64,000 nucleotides of DNA from Roseibium porphyridii (GCF_026191725.2 NZ_CP120863.1:4134001-4198000), one strand, 5' to 3'. Shown: positions 8,911 through 18,439, counted from the first letter of the stretch. Numbers and translations are program-made. Notes: generated from the sequence alone by a model not told the origin.

Positions 8911-9798
8911 TCAATTTGACCCAAGCAATACCGACTTCAATCGCTCAGCCTCGAGGCTGAGCGATTGTGTTTCTGGCCAGGCCAGATAATAGCCTCTGCC
9001 GGTCGCTAACGTGCCGCCATCCAGTGACACAAGTTGGCCGGAACTCATTTCCTCCTGCAGAAGAGGAACGGTTCCGAGTGCCACCCCCTGCCCCTTCAAG
9101 GCCCTTCCGATGCTCTGGTTGTAGCTGGCGCAATGACGGGACGGCCAGTCCCTGAACGTTTGACTGCCGGTTCCCTGCATCCAACCTTGCCAATCGATCC
9201 AGTTGGGTGCCAGTCTTGGATAACTGAGCAACGGAGGTCGATTGAGGCTTTTTGCATCGTCCAAGGCTTCAATAACTTGCGGAGTACCGACGGGAACCAC
9301 CACCTCCTGAAAGAGCAATTCGCACCTCCAACCTGGAAACCTGCCATCGCCATGGAGAACGACTAGATCGTGTCCGGGTCTCAAGAGATCGCCAATCTCG
9401 TCCGCCGTGATCAGGTTGAAGAGGCACGCTTCGTCGGAAAGCGCAAAATCTCTCAATTTCGGCTGAAGCCAGAAGGCTGCAAGCGTCGTTACAGAGGCGA
9501 TGCGCACCAGCGAGCGCTGCTCTGCCTTGATTGCCCTCAGGGCCTGATCCAGAAAATCCAGCGTGGCGCCTGTTTTCTCCGCAAGATAAAGCCCTGCATC
9601 TGTCGGCCACAACTTCCGGCCTTCCCTTTCAAACAGTCTTGCACCCAACCAGTCTTCAAGCTGACGGACGCGTTTGCTTACTGCAGCCTGCGTGACGAAA
9701 AGCTCCTCCGCAGCTTCAGTGAAATTGCGATGGCGCATTGCTGCTTCAAAAAACACCAACGTGTCCAGTGGCGGCAATGATTTTCGATAGCTTTGCAT
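8911..9798 (-). CDS. LysR family transcriptional regulator (GcvA-like)
   Basis: 295-residue regulator with the N-terminal LysR winged helix (residues ~7-65, FTEAAEELFVTQAAVSKRVRQLE) and a C-terminal effector-binding domain. It resembles the GcvA subgroup in its opening LPPLDTLVFFEAA. It is divergent from the M24 gene, with 94 bp between them containing a near-palindrome AGGTGATATTACCT at 9855-9868, so control of the M24 gene is the best guess. Its 3' end converges on the uspA gene and contains a 30-bp perfect palindrome. Confidence 0.88.
   Translation of the reverse strand: MQSYRKSLPPLDTLVFFEAAMRHRNFTEAAEELFVTQAAVSKRVRQLEDWLGARLFEREGRKLWPTDAGLYLAEKTGATLDFLDQALRAIKAEQRSLVRIASVTTLAAFWLQPKLRDFALSDEACLFNLITADEIGDLLRPGHDLVVLHGDGRFPGWRCELLFQEVVVPVGTPQVIEALDDAKSLNRPPLLSYPRLAPNWIDWQGWMQGTGSQTFRDWPSRHCASYNQSIGRALKGQGVALGTVPLLQEEMSSGQLVSLDGGTLATGRGYYLAWPETQSLSLEAERLKSVLLGSN
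8938..8967. terminator. 30-bp perfect palindrome, likely bidirectional terminator
   Basis: CAATCGCTCAGCC, then TCGA, then GGCTGAGCGATTG. Because TCGA is self-complementary the whole 30 bp is symmetric. On the + strand it is followed by TGTTTCTGG, and it lies 42 bp after the uspA stop. It is unusual in lying inside the last codons of the convergent lysR gene, whose stop is at 8911. Confidence 0.65.
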
Positions 9799-9892
9799 TC
9801 CTAAAAGTTATCAACTAGCCTGAGTTTTTCCAGCATTTTCAACAAAATTTCTTCAGGTGATATTACCTAATGGATATTAGGGGACTTTCACT

Positions 9893-11179
9893 TTGGCAGA
9901 GTTGGATTGGCACGCAGAGCGCAGCGATTTACAAGGTCTCGCACAGCTCGATCGAACGTCGCTCAGTAGTGAGATCGATCTGGTTGCCGTTCGTACCTAT
10001 CGTCAGCAGCGGGTGCGGCAGAAAATGGCCGAATATGATATCGACGCCGTTATCTTGTCTGACCCGGTGAACATCCGTTACGCAAGCGGTACACGGAATA
10101 TGCAAGTGTTTTCGATGCGCAATGCAGCGTCACGCTACCTGTTGCTGACCCAAAATCGCTCGATTCTGTTTGAATTCACGGGTTGCCTGCATCTCGGTGA
10201 AGGCTATGAGACCGTCGATGAGGTTCGCCCGGCAAAAACAGCCAGTTTTGTCGCGGCCGGTCCTCAGATTGCCGAGCGGGAAAAGTCCTGGGCATCGGAG
10301 ATGGCTGACATCATTCGAGAACTGGCAGGCATCAGAAACGCGACTGTCGGTTTGGAACGGCTGAACGCAGGCACTGCAATCGCACTTCGAGAGGCTGGGC
10401 TGACGGTGGTTGATGCACAGCAACCTGTCGAGATGGCCCGAGCAATCAAGTCGCCCGAAGAGATGAAATGCGTCATAGCTTCTCTGCGCGCGACGGAAGC
10501 TGGTGTCGGAAAGCTGCGCGAAGCCATTCGTCCAGGCCTGACCGAGGCAGAGCTGTGGTCGGTGCTCCACAAATCCATCATCGAACAAAATGGTGACTAT
10601 ATCGAAACGCGGCTGCTTAACGCCGGTTCACGCACCAATCCATGGTTCCAGGAAACTTCCACAAATGTGATCGGCGAAAACGAGCTGATCGCTTTGGATA
10701 CCGACGTTGTCGGTTGTCACGGATACTATTCGGATTTTTCGCGCACGTTTCACTCCGGCCCAGACCGTCCGTCTCGGCAACAGCAAGATCTTTACAAGGT
10801 CGCCTATGAGCAGGTTCATTACAACATGAGCATCTTGAGGCCCGGAATGACGTTTCGCGACTATGCGGATAGAGCCTGGAACATCCCCGCGAAATACTAT
10901 GCCAACCGTTACTACCTGTCTGCACATGGGTGCGGCATGACCGGTGAATACCCTTATCTCTATCATCACGGTGACTTTCCAGATGCCGGATATGACGGCC
11001 TCGTCGAACCAGGCATGACGCTTTGTGTTGAAAGCTTCATTGGCGAAGATGGCGGCGCTGAAGGTGTGAAGCTGGAACAACAGGTCCTGATAACAGAGAC
11101 CGGAACTGAGACACTTTCACTGTTTCCGTTCGAATCCAGCCTTCTTGGAGACTGCCAGGCCGGCGCTGCATTGACCTGA
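9893..11179 (+). CDS. M24 family metallopeptidase-like protein, DddP-like
   Basis: 428-residue protein with an N-terminal creatinase-like domain and a C-terminal pita-bread M24 metal domain. Segments such as DPVNIRYASG, ETRLLNAGSRTNPWFQE and LEPGMTLCVE-type residues resemble DddP, the M24-family DMSP lyase, more than true prolidases. The metal ligands are present: DTD near residue 270, D in SDFSR, H in AHGCG, E in CVESF and E in KLEQQ. The Asp that in DddP follows six residues after the metal His appears to be Gly here, so DMSP lyase activity is doubtful. The start is a TTG with AGGGG 9 nt upstream; the in-frame ATG at 10025 would delete part of the N-terminal domain. It probably acts on a small substrate imported by a nearby transporter. 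Confidence 0.75.
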   Translation: MAELDWHAERSDLQGLAQLDRTSLSSEIDLVAVRTYRQQRVRQKMAEYDIDAVILSDPVNIRYASGTRNMQVFSMRNAASRYLLLTQNRSILFEFTGCLHLGEGYETVDEVRPAKTASFVAAGPQIAEREKSWASEMADIIRELAGIRNATVGLERLNAGTAIALREAGLTVVDAQQPVEMARAIKSPEEMKCVIASLRATEAGVGKLREAIRPGLTEAELWSVLHKSIIEQNGDYIETRLLNAGSRTNPWFQETSTNVIGENELIALDTDVVGCHGYYSDFSRTFHSGPDRPSRQQQDLYKVAYEQVHYNMSILRPGMTFRDYADRAWNIPAKYYANRYYLSAHGCGMTGEYPYLYHHGDFPDAGYDGLVEPGMTLCVESFIGEDGGAEGVKLEQQVLITETGTETLSLFPFESSLLGDCQAGAALT

Positions 11180-11358
11180 GCCGGCCCTTCCAAGCTCCGT
11201 CTCTCACACTTCTTTGCAGAATGATTTCCTGTTGCCCTCTAGGCAATTCCGACAAGACACCCTATTTGATCGTAAGATTGCGATGGTTTCCGTTTTCAGT
11301 CGGAACCCCGAAGATCTGAGCACACAACAGTCAATTCCGTTCCGGAGGCCATTTTCAC

Positions 11359-12231
11359 ATGAGCGACTCTTCCGAATACACGCCGCCAAAAGTCTGGACC
11401 TGGGAGCAACCCAGTGGCGGCCAATTCGCCAACATCAATCGACCGATATCGGGTGCCACACAGGAAAAAGACCTTCCCGTCGGCAAACATCCCTTGCAAC
11501 TGTATTCGCTTGCCACTCCGAACGGCGTGAAAGTGACAGTCATGCTGGAGGAGTTGCTTGAACTCGGACACAAGGGTGCGGAGTACGACGCCTGGCTCGT
11601 TCGCATCAATGAAGGTGACCAATTCACCAGTGGATTTGTCGGCGCCAACCCGAATTCCAAAATACCCGCTCTCATGGATCACAGCACGCAGACGCCGACC
11701 CGCGTCTTTGAATCGGGCTCGATATTGGTCTATCTCGCTGAAAAGTTTGATGCTTTCCTGCCAAAAGATCCTGCCACGCGCACGGAGACCATGAACTGGC
11801 TCTTCTGGCAGATGGGATCAGCTCCCTATGTCGGCGGTGGCTTTGGTCACTTTTATGCCTATGCTCCGGAAAAGTTCCAGTACCCGATCGACCGCTTTAC
11901 CATGGAAACCAAGCGGCAGCTCGATGTACTCGACAAGGCTCTCGCTGAAAGGCCGTATATTGCAGGCGATGACTATTCAATCGCCGATATAGCCATTTTC
12001 CCCTGGTATGGCGGCCTGGTACTTGGACGGCTCTATGATGCCGCGGAGTTCCTTGCGGTCGACGAATACAAACATGTGAAAGCCTGGGCAGAGAAGATCG
12101 ATGCGCGTCCTGCCGTTGCGCGCGGACGCCGGATCAATCGTGTTTGGGGCGACGAAACGGAACAGGTCCCGGAACGCCATGATGCATCCGATCTTGACCT
12201 CAAACCGGCTGCCGAAGCGGCAGCGGAGTAA
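11359..12231 (+). CDS. yghU: Glutathione S-transferase family protein YghU (disulfide reductase type)
   Basis: 290-residue cytoplasmic GST of the nu class. The opening (PPKVWTWEQPSGG...FANINRPISG) and the segments LPVGKHPLQLYS, TPNGVKVTVMLEELLELG, NPNSKIPAL and RVFESGSIL match Escherichia coli YghU closely, including the ~30-residue N-terminal extension. YghU binds two glutathiones and reduces organic disulfides and peroxides. GGAGG precedes the ATG by about 10 nt. The C-terminal tail is Ala-rich. A strong hairpin follows the stop, so the gene is probably a single transcription unit. Confidence 0.93.
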   Translation: MSDSSEYTPPKVWTWEQPSGGQFANINRPISGATQEKDLPVGKHPLQLYSLATPNGVKVTVMLEELLELGHKGAEYDAWLVRINEGDQFTSGFVGANPNSKIPALMDHSTQTPTRVFESGSILVYLAEKFDAFLPKDPATRTETMNWLFWQMGSAPYVGGGFGHFYAYAPEKFQYPIDRFTMETKRQLDVLDKALAERPYIAGDDYSIADIAIFPWYGGLVLGRLYDAAEFLAVDEYKHVKAWAEKIDARPAVARGRRINRVWGDETEQVPERHDASDLDLKPAAEAAAE

Positions 12232-12240
12232 GCATCTGAG

Positions 12241-12275
12241 TTCACCGCGTCCCCTGAAAATGGGGTCGCGGTGAA
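12241..12275 (+). terminator. Terminator hairpin after yghU
   Basis: TTCACCGCG-T-CCCC, loop TGAAAAT, GGGG-T-CGCGGTGAA: 13 pairs with one T-T mismatch, 9 bp after the yghU stop, followed by AAATGTCAT. No long U-tract is present, but the stem is strong. Confidence 0.6.
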
Positions 12276-12624
12276 AAATGTCATACTCATTGCCCTGTAA
12301 TGAGCCCGACGGCCCATAGATTGCGCAGCGCAAAAAAATACTAATCAACTCGAAATTCTTAGTAATTCGGCAAAGGAATTGCGTTGTCGGCAACGACGAT
12401 TTCTCAATTCCCCGCCTGCGCCGCTCGATAAAGTTTAGCACCTTTCATAAAGCTGCGCGGATTTACCGCCCAATTCTAAGGCAATCGCACCTTGTCATAA
12501 GTAGTTTTTTTGTTTCTATATGCGCTGCACACATGCATGCCTGCGGTGCATCGACATCCACAATGTCTGATCGCGTGGGCAACCTTACGATTGGCCTCTC
12601 CCGGTCACCATCTTGGAGCGACAT
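12276..12624. promoter_or_regulatory. pntA upstream region with sigma70-type promoter
   Basis: No gene is seen in this ~350 bp. The best promoter is TTGTCA at 12492-12497, 17 bp, then TCTATA at 12515-12520, about 105 bp before the pntA start. The DNA between 12330 and 12500 is A/T-richer than its surroundings. A GC-rich symmetric stretch near 12525-12555 (GCGCTGCAC...GTGCATCG) lies in the presumed leader. Confidence 0.5.
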
Positions 12625-14208
12625 ATGTCAGAAGCGCTGATAATCGGCACACCGAAGGAAACCTTCCCCGGGGAGGCCCGTGTGGCCATGACCCCGGAAT
12701 CGGCAAAGCAACTCCAGAAACTCGGCTATTCTTGCGTGATCCAGAGTGGCGCAGGCAAAGCGGCAGGGTTTTCGGACGAAGCTTACAAGGACGCCGGTGT
12801 CGAGGTTATCAAAACCGCACCAAGCCTCTGGAAACGATCCGATATCGTCTCCAAAGTCCGCCAGCCGGATGACAAGGAGCTCGGCTACCTCACCAAAGAT
12901 AAAACCCTGATTTCCTTTTTCAATCCCGGCGGCAACGAAGCCGGGATGGAAGCCGCCAAGGTCAAGGGTGCCAATGTTATTGCCATGGAAATGGTGCCCC
13001 GCATTTCCCGTGCCCAGAAAATGGACGCACTCAGCTCCATGGCGAATATCGCCGGATACAGAGCCGTTATTGAAGCCGGCAACAATTTCGGCCGCTTCTT
13101 CACCGGGCAGATCACAGCGGCAGGTAAAGTTCCTCCCGCAAAGGTCCTTGTTGTCGGCGCCGGTGTGGCTGGTCTTGCTGCCATCGGCACCTCGACCTCT
13201 CTTGGCGCGGTAACTTATGCCTTTGACGTTCGCCCGGAAGTCGCCGAGCAAGTTGAATCCATGGGTGCTGAGTTCGTCTACCTGGATTTTGAGGAAGAAC
13301 AGCAGGATGGTGCTGCCACCGGAGGCTATGCCAGCGTCTCGTCACCGGAGTTTCGGGAAGCACAGCTTGCCAAGTTCCGCGAACTTGCTCCCGATATGGA
13401 CATCGTCATCACCACAGCGCTGATTCCGAACCGGGATGCGCCGAAACTCTGGCTTGAAGACATGGTCAAGGCCATGAAACCGGGCTCGGTGATTATCGAC
13501 CTTGCCGCAGAACGCGGCGGCAATGTCGAAGGCACCGTCAAGGACGAAAAAGTCGTTACAGACAACGGTGTTACCATTGTCGGTTACACGGACTTCCCTT
13601 CACGGATGGCCTCCCAGTCGTCGACACTATATGCCACCAACATTCGCCATATGATGACCGATCTGACACCGGAAAAAGACGGTCAGATTGCCCATAATAT
13701 GGAAGATGACGTCATCCGCGGCGCCACAGTTACCTATGAAGGTGAAATTACCTTCCCGCCGCCGCCGCCCAAGGTTCAGGCAATTGCGGCAAAATCGAAG
13801 GAAAAGCCGAAGGAACTGACACCGGAAGAAAAACGCCAGCAGGAAGCTGCAGCATTCAAGGCGCAGACGAAGCAGCAGGTCACGTTGCTCGCAGTTGGCG
13901 GTCTGGCACTGCTTCTGGTCGGTCTTGTGGCACCGGCAAGTTTCATGCAGCACTTCATCGTCTTCGTGCTTTCGGTCTTTGTCGGGTTCCAGGTCATCTG
14001 GAATGTCAGCCATTCGTTGCACACACCACTCATGGCGGTGACGAACGCGATTTCCTCGATCATCATTCTCGGAGCCCTGATGCAAATCGGGTCCGGATCC
14101 TTCCTGGTTATCCTGCTTGCCGGCGTCTCCATCTTCATGGCGGGGATCAACATTTTCGGCGGTTTCCTAGTCACCCGGCGCATGCTCGCCATGTTCCAGA
14201 AATCTTAA
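12625..14208 (+). CDS. pntA: NAD(P) transhydrogenase subunit alpha PntA (full-length)
   Basis: Inner-membrane proton-translocating transhydrogenase subunit; uses the proton gradient to reduce NADP+ with NADH. The protein has 527 residues and contains the NAD-binding domain I ([19 protein letters not shown] start; [15 protein letters not shown] nucleotide loop near 180), then a charged [13 protein letters not shown] linker and about four C-terminal membrane helices. In many alphaproteobacteria PntA is split in two; here the halves are in one chain as in E. coli. The ATG at 12625 has GGAG 6-8 nt upstream; a TTG at 12613 is in frame but less likely. pntB follows after 12 bp. Confidence 0.95.
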   Translation: MSEALIIGTPKETFPGEARVAMTPESAKQLQKLGYSCVIQSGAGKAAGFSDEAYKDAGVEVIKTAPSLWKRSDIVSKVRQPDDKELGYLTKDKTLISFFNPGGNEAGMEAAKVKGANVIAMEMVPRISRAQKMDALSSMANIAGYRAVIEAGNNFGRFFTGQITAAGKVPPAKVLVVGAGVAGLAAIGTSTSLGAVTYAFDVRPEVAEQVESMGAEFVYLDFEEEQQDGAATGGYASVSSPEFREAQLAKFRELAPDMDIVITTALIPNRDAPKLWLEDMVKAMKPGSVIIDLAAERGGNVEGTVKDEKVVTDNGVTIVGYTDFPSRMASQSSTLYATNIRHMMTDLTPEKDGQIAHNMEDDVIRGATVTYEGEITFPPPPPKVQAIAAKSKEKPKELTPEEKRQQEAAAFKAQTKQQVTLLAVGGLALLLVGLVAPASFMQHFIVFVLSVFVGFQVIWNVSHSLHTPLMAVTNAISSIIILGALMQIGSGSFLVILLAGVSIFMAGINIFGGFLVTRRMLAMFQKS

Positions 14209-14220
14209 GGAGGCCGAACG

Positions 14221-15654
14221 ATGGAATTCGGTTTTACGACTGCCGTCTATGTTGTCGCGGCTGTTCTTTTCATTCTGTCTCTTGGCGGTCTTTCGGGTGA
14301 AGAAAGCGCAAAGCGTGCGGTTTGGTATGGCATTGCCGGTATGGCACTGGCCGTTGTCGCGACACTGATTGGCCCAGGTTCCGGCCTTTGGCTTCTGTCT
14401 GTTGCGCTAATCGCCGCAGGCGGCATCATCGGCTACTACGTCGCCCAGCGCGTCCAGATGACCGAGATGCCTCAGCTTGTTGCAGCAATGCACTCGCTGG
14501 TGGGTCTTGCAGCCGTCTTTGTCGGCTTCAACGCCTATATCGAACTCGTGCGTGTCAACGGCATGAGCGAAGAAGAACGCCACGCGCTGGAAGGCTTTGC
14601 CGCGATCCTCGCGCACAAAACGCCGATTGAGCAGTCAATCCTGCGCGTTGAGGTTTTCCTGGGTGTCTTCATTGGTGCGGTGACCTTCACAGGGTCAGTC
14701 ATTGCCTTCGGTAAGCTGGCAGGAAAAGTCACATCGAAAGCTGAAAAGCTTCCCGGCGGTCATATGCTGAATGCGAGCGCGGCTGCTCTCAGCTTCATTC
14801 TGCTCATCCTGTTCCTGAACGGTGCCGGCATCTGGACGCTGATCCTGATGACTTTGCTTGCGTTCTTCATCGGATATCACCTCATCATGGGCATCGGCGG
14901 TGCCGATATGCCGGTGGTGGTGTCGATGCTGAACTCCTATTCAGGCTGGGCAGCTGCCGCCATCGGCTTTTCACTCGGCAACGATCTGCTGATCGTCGTT
15001 GGCGCTCTTGTGGGCTCCTCCGGCGCGATCCTTTCCTACATCATGTGCAAGGCGATGAACCGCTCTTTCATCTCCGTGATCCTTGGCGGCTTCGGCAACA
15101 CGACCGGTCCTGCCATGGAAGTCGAAGGCGAGCAGATCGCCATCGATTCCGACGGTGTTGTTGCAGCGCTCGACGATGCCGACAGCGTCATCATCGTCCC
15201 GGGCTACGGCATGGCGGTTGCCCAGGCACAGCAGTCGGTCAGCGAGTTGACCAAACGGCTGCGTGGCAAAGGCAAAGACGTTCGATTTGCAATCCACCCG
15301 GTTGCCGGCCGCCTTCCCGGCCACATGAACGTACTCCTGGCAGAAGCCAAGGTACCTTATGACATTGTGCTGGAAATGGACGAAATAAACGAAGACTTCC
15401 CATCGACGGACGTGGTCATCGTTATCGGGTCCAACGATATCGTCAATCCGGCGGCACAGGACGATCCGAACTCACCAATCGCAGGCATGCCGGTGCTGGA
15501 AGTCTGGAAAGCCAAACAGGTCTTCGTTTCCAAACGCGGCCAGGGCACCGGATATTCCGGCATCGAAAACCCGCTTTTCTTCAAAGACAATACGCGGATG
15601 TATTACGGCGATGCGAAGGCCAGCCTCGACAAGCTGCTGACGCAGATCGGTTAA
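14221..15654 (+). CDS. pntB: NAD(P) transhydrogenase subunit beta PntB
   Basis: Second subunit of the proton-translocating transhydrogenase, 477 residues. The N-terminal half has about eight or nine membrane helices (domain II), and the C-terminal ~180 residues form the NADP(H)-binding domain III, with [14 protein letters not shown] and [18 protein letters not shown] as clear signatures. AAGGAGG just before the ATG is a strong ribosome-binding site. The operon supplies NADPH, for instance for glutathione-dependent reductions. Confidence 0.96.
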   Translation: MEFGFTTAVYVVAAVLFILSLGGLSGEESAKRAVWYGIAGMALAVVATLIGPGSGLWLLSVALIAAGGIIGYYVAQRVQMTEMPQLVAAMHSLVGLAAVFVGFNAYIELVRVNGMSEEERHALEGFAAILAHKTPIEQSILRVEVFLGVFIGAVTFTGSVIAFGKLAGKVTSKAEKLPGGHMLNASAAALSFILLILFLNGAGIWTLILMTLLAFFIGYHLIMGIGGADMPVVVSMLNSYSGWAAAAIGFSLGNDLLIVVGALVGSSGAILSYIMCKAMNRSFISVILGGFGNTTGPAMEVEGEQIAIDSDGVVAALDDADSVIIVPGYGMAVAQAQQSVSELTKRLRGKGKDVRFAIHPVAGRLPGHMNVLLAEAKVPYDIVLEMDEINEDFPSTDVVIVIGSNDIVNPAAQDDPNSPIAGMPVLEVWKAKQVFVSKRGQGTGYSGIENPLFFKDNTRMYYGDAKASLDKLLTQIG

Positions 15655-15670
15655 GATCATCAAGACAGAC

Positions 15671-15693
15671 AACCCCGGCCGCGGGCCGGGGTT
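15671..15693 (+). terminator. Rho-independent-type terminator after pntB
   Basis: AACCCCGGCC, loop GCG, GGCCGGGGTT: a perfect 10-bp GC-rich stem 16 bp after the pntB stop, followed by GATCGTTTC. Confidence 0.8.
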
Positions 15694-15734
15694 GATCGTT
15701 TCAAGGCTACGAAAGTGAGCTGTAGCCAGGCGTT

Positions 15735-16223
15735 CTATTGCCGGGTGTACGACACTCCGTTCTGACCACTGCTATTGGTCCACGTGAAGGAATTCGGGCC
15801 GGTCACGAAGATCCTGTGTCCGGAAGCAGAGTTGTACTGACTGGCACCACTGCGGATATAGCGGGAGGTCTTGCCTTCCACATCACCACCAGCCATCCGC
15901 GTGATCACGATCTCATTTGCAGAAGCGTTGACGCGTTCGATCATCGGACGTCCGTCTTTCCACACGCCGAAATATAGCCCGCTCTGCAAGGCAGGAGCAT
16001 ATTGGGCAAACATCAAGTCCCCTCTTGGACCCGTGTGCCCTGTGCAAATCATCTGGCTGCCATGGGCCGCGCAGAACTGAGCAGGGGCCGCCGTCGCAAT
16101 CGCCGGCAGTCCAACGACAGCTCCAAGAAGGCATAGTGCGGCCAACGCGGCGCTGAGCATTTGTCTGCGCCTTGCAACCAGGGACGTTCTTTCACAAAGG
16201 ATTTTCAAATAAAGGTTTGGCAT
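15735..16223 (-). CDS. Hypothetical secreted protein
   Basis: I do not recognise the family. With the ATG at 16223 the product has 162 residues: a positively charged start with several Arg, a hydrophobic signal-anchor or signal sequence (LSAALAALCLLGAVVGLPAIA, ending ATAA|AP), then a polar Ser/Gly/Tyr-rich domain with two Cys (CAAHGSQMIC). The frame is open for 34 more codons upstream, but that part overlaps structured non-coding DNA and has no protein character. AGAGAG-rich sequence precedes the start. It is isolated between pntB and the symporter gene. An exported protein is likely; function unknown. Confidence 0.55.
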   Translation of the reverse strand: MPNLYLKILCERTSLVARRRQMLSAALAALCLLGAVVGLPAIATAAPAQFCAAHGSQMICTGHTGPRGDLMFAQYAPALQSGLYFGVWKDGRPMIERVNASANEIVITRMAGGDVEGKTSRYIRSGASQYNSASGHRIFVTGPNSFTWTNSSGQNGVSYTRQ

Positions 16224-16422
16224 CTTCTCAATCTCTCTCTTTTCAGCAATGCACGAGCCTGCTTCAGCTCGAAGCGCGGTGAGCGCCATGAAAAAGAGGT
16301 AAGATCCGTTCCCCCAAGCCCCCATGAGGTAAATCCCCCAATGTGTTCAGCAGTGGTGAGCGGTGATGCCGATCCGATTTCCAGACAGCAGGAAGCCGCC
16401 CACGAGGGGCGGCTTCTTTTTT
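16224..16422 (+). ncRNA. Possible small RNA with its own terminator (orphan)
   Basis: A textbook terminator points along the + strand at 16391-16422, stem GAAGCCGCCC/GGGCGGCTTC with T6 behind it, yet no + strand gene lies upstream until pntB, which has its own terminator. Upstream hairpins CGAGC...GCTCG (16254-16272) and GCGC...GCGC (16275-16287) suggest a structured transcript. I found no clear promoter, and the family is not recognised; the 5' end given is a guess. On the other strand the same DNA would be the leader of the small secreted protein gene. Confidence 0.3.
16391..16422 (+). terminator. Strong Rho-independent terminator facing + strand
   Basis: Stem GAAGCCGCCC with GGGCGGCTTC, short loop ACGAG, then six T at 16417-16422. 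It lies 20 bp beyond the stop of the minus-strand symporter gene. On the minus strand there is no U-tract after the stem, but A6 before it may let it work weakly in both directions. Confidence 0.75.
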
Positions 16423-16441
16423 GGACGGGTCTGCTGCGCAG

Positions 16442-17983
16442 TTAGCCGTATTTCTTGATTTCACCGGATTTCAGACGGCTCAGGTAGCTGTTGACCTCCC
16501 GCTTGACGATCGGCATCAGCGCATAAAGTGCGATGATGTTGACAACAGCCATTGCGAAGATCGCCGCGTCTGAGAAGTCGATCACCGGACCAAGGCTCGC
16601 TGCCGCTCCGATAACAACGAAGATGCAGAAGATAACCTTGAACACAAGCTCCTTGGTCTTGCCTTCACCGAACAGGAAGGTCCAAGCCTTCAGGCCGTAG
16701 TAGGACCAGCTGATCATTGTCGAGAAAGCAAACAGGACAACTGCAATTGCGAGGATGTACTGGAACCAGCCGAATGAAGATGAGAAGGCCGCCGATGTCA
16801 GAGCAACACCTGAGTTGCCGTCAACAGTCTGAATAGCGGTTCCGCCTTCATTGAGGAGGTAGAGACCCGTTTGCGGATCGGAAACCAGCTGACCGGTGAT
16901 GATGATCACGAGGGCTGTCATCGTACAAATCACGACGGTATCGATGAAAGGCTCCAGAAGCGATACGAAGCCTTCGGTGATCGGTTCCTTTGTTCTCACG
17001 GCCGAGTGTGCAATCGCCGCGGAGCCGACACCGGCTTCGTTGGAGAATGCTGCCCGTTTGAAGCCCTGAATAAGCGCTCCGACAAAGCCGCCGGCAACAC
17101 CAAGACCTGTGAACGCCCCTTCAAAGATCTGCCCAAATGCCCAACCAATCTTGTCGGCATTCATCAGAATGATAACCAATGCGGTGATGACATAAAGAAC
17201 GCCCATGAACGGCACGACTTTTTCCGTTACCGAGGCAATGGATTTCAGACCGCCAACGATGACCGCAAAGACGATCGCTGCAAACACCAGACCAGTGATC
17301 CAGCCCGGATAGTCGCCAACGACATTTGCGATCTGGGCATGAGCCTGGTTGGCCTGGAACATATTTCCGCCACCCAGTGAACCGAGAATGCAGAATATCG
17401 CGAACAGGATAGCCAGAATTTTGCCTGCAGGCAGGCCACGTTCCTCAAAACCCTTGGTCATGTAGTACATCGGGCCACCGGAAACGGTGCCGTCGGAATA
17501 CTCATTCCGGTATTTGACGCCGAGCGTACACTCGGTGAACTTGGAGGCCATTCCCATGAGGCCTGCAAGGATCATCCAGAAAGTCGCCCCAGGTCCACCG
17601 ATGCCAACGGCAACAGCAACGCCAGCGATGTTTCCTAGCCCAACCGTGCCGGAAAGCGCTGTTGCAAGCGCCTGAAAGTGACTTACCTCACCCGCATCAT
17701 TCGGGTCGGAGTAATCGCCTTTGACCAAAGCTATTGAATGCGGGAAAGCCCGGAACTGAATGAAGCCGAAATAGATTGTAAAGATGGTCGCGGCAATCAC
17801 CAGCCAGGCGACGATCCAGGGAAAGGACGTTCCCGGAAAGGGGCTGAAGATGAAGCTGACGAACCAGCCGGTGGAACTTGCAAAAATTGAATTGATCTGT
17901 TCGTCAATCGATTGAGCCATCGCCGGTGCGGATACGCAGAGCGAGGCGAATGCGGCCAGAACCGCAGCGCTGATGTTTTTCAT
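16442..17983 (-). CDS. AGCS family sodium:alanine/glycine symporter
   Basis: Inner-membrane Na+-coupled amino-acid importer, 513 residues with about ten or eleven membrane helices. Family features include GTVGLGNIAGVAVA, GGPMYYM and SNEAGVGSAAIAHS. The protein begins with what looks like an extra cleavable signal or helix (SLCVSAPAMAQ) before a periplasmic segment, as in several alphaproteobacterial AGCS proteins. ATG at 17983 has GGAAGG about 10 nt upstream. It follows the uspA gene by 21 bp in one operon, and an Lrp-type regulator is divergent, which suits amino-acid control. Confidence 0.92.
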   Translation of the reverse strand: MKNISAAVLAAFASLCVSAPAMAQSIDEQINSIFASSTGWFVSFIFSPFPGTSFPWIVAWLVIAATIFTIYFGFIQFRAFPHSIALVKGDYSDPNDAGEVSHFQALATALSGTVGLGNIAGVAVAVGIGGPGATFWMILAGLMGMASKFTECTLGVKYRNEYSDGTVSGGPMYYMTKGFEERGLPAGKILAILFAIFCILGSLGGGNMFQANQAHAQIANVVGDYPGWITGLVFAAIVFAVIVGGLKSIASVTEKVVPFMGVLYVITALVIILMNADKIGWAFGQIFEGAFTGLGVAGGFVGALIQGFKRAAFSNEAGVGSAAIAHSAVRTKEPITEGFVSLLEPFIDTVVICTMTALVIIITGQLVSDPQTGLYLLNEGGTAIQTVDGNSGVALTSAAFSSSFGWFQYILAIAVVLFAFSTMISWSYYGLKAWTFLFGEGKTKELVFKVIFCIFVVIGAAASLGPVIDFSDAAIFAMAVVNIIALYALMPIVKREVNSYLSRLKSGEIKKYG

Positions 17984-18004
17984 ATGTGTTTCGCCTTCCA
18001 AGAT

Positions 18005-18439
18005 TTACGGAACGATGGTGACCGGGACAGGCGCTGCCTGTGCCAGACTTCCGGCAACGGACCCGAAGATGCGGGACGATAATTTGGAGTGGCCAGTACG
18101 GCCGATCACGAGGTGATCCACTCCATCTTCTTCCGCAATCTTGATGAGCGTTTCTGCGATGTGGCCGTAGCGCAGCTCAGAGACAACCTCGAGCCCGGTA
18201 CCAGCCAGCTTGGTCAGAACGGGTTCCAGAACGGCCGTTTGCGCTCGCTCCAGTTCCTCGGTCCGCCTCGCGTGCCGTTCTTCAATTTCCGTAGGTGTCA
18301 GGAAAGTATAAGGCGACCACTCGAGCACATGGGCAACCACGAGCCCCGCCCCCCCCGCCTTTGCCAAACCAACCGCGAACTCCACTGCGTTCATGGCGTT
18401 TTCGCTGCCGTCATATCCGACGACGATCCTCTTAGACAT
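18005..18439 (-). CDS. Universal stress protein UspA, ATP-binding type
   Basis: 144-residue UspA-fold protein. The C-terminal GRTGHSKLSSRIFGS fits the G-2x-G-9x-G(S/T) ATP-binding motif, and RIVVGYDGSENAMNAVEFA is the typical start. It is the first gene of the operon with the AGCS symporter; a Usp in front of a sodium symporter, like the Usp behind the TRAP permease at 8.5 kb, suggests transporter modulation. The promoter region is shared with the divergent Lrp gene. Confidence 0.9.
   Translation of the reverse strand: MSKRIVVGYDGSENAMNAVEFAVGLAKAGGAGLVVAHVLEWSPYTFLTPTEIEERHARRTEELERAQTAVLEPVLTKLAGTGLEVVSELRYGHIAETLIKIAEEDGVDHLVIGRTGHSKLSSRIFGSVAGSLAQAAPVPVTIVP

Noticed and set aside
9893..11179. 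Firm assignment of the M24 gene as DMSP lyase DddP
   Set aside because: The proposed catalytic Asp is not conserved, so only DddP-like is claimed.
16224..16422. SRP RNA or other known structured RNA
   Set aside because: The conserved core of bacterial SRP RNA is not present, and no other family could be matched by eye; only an unnamed candidate is listed.
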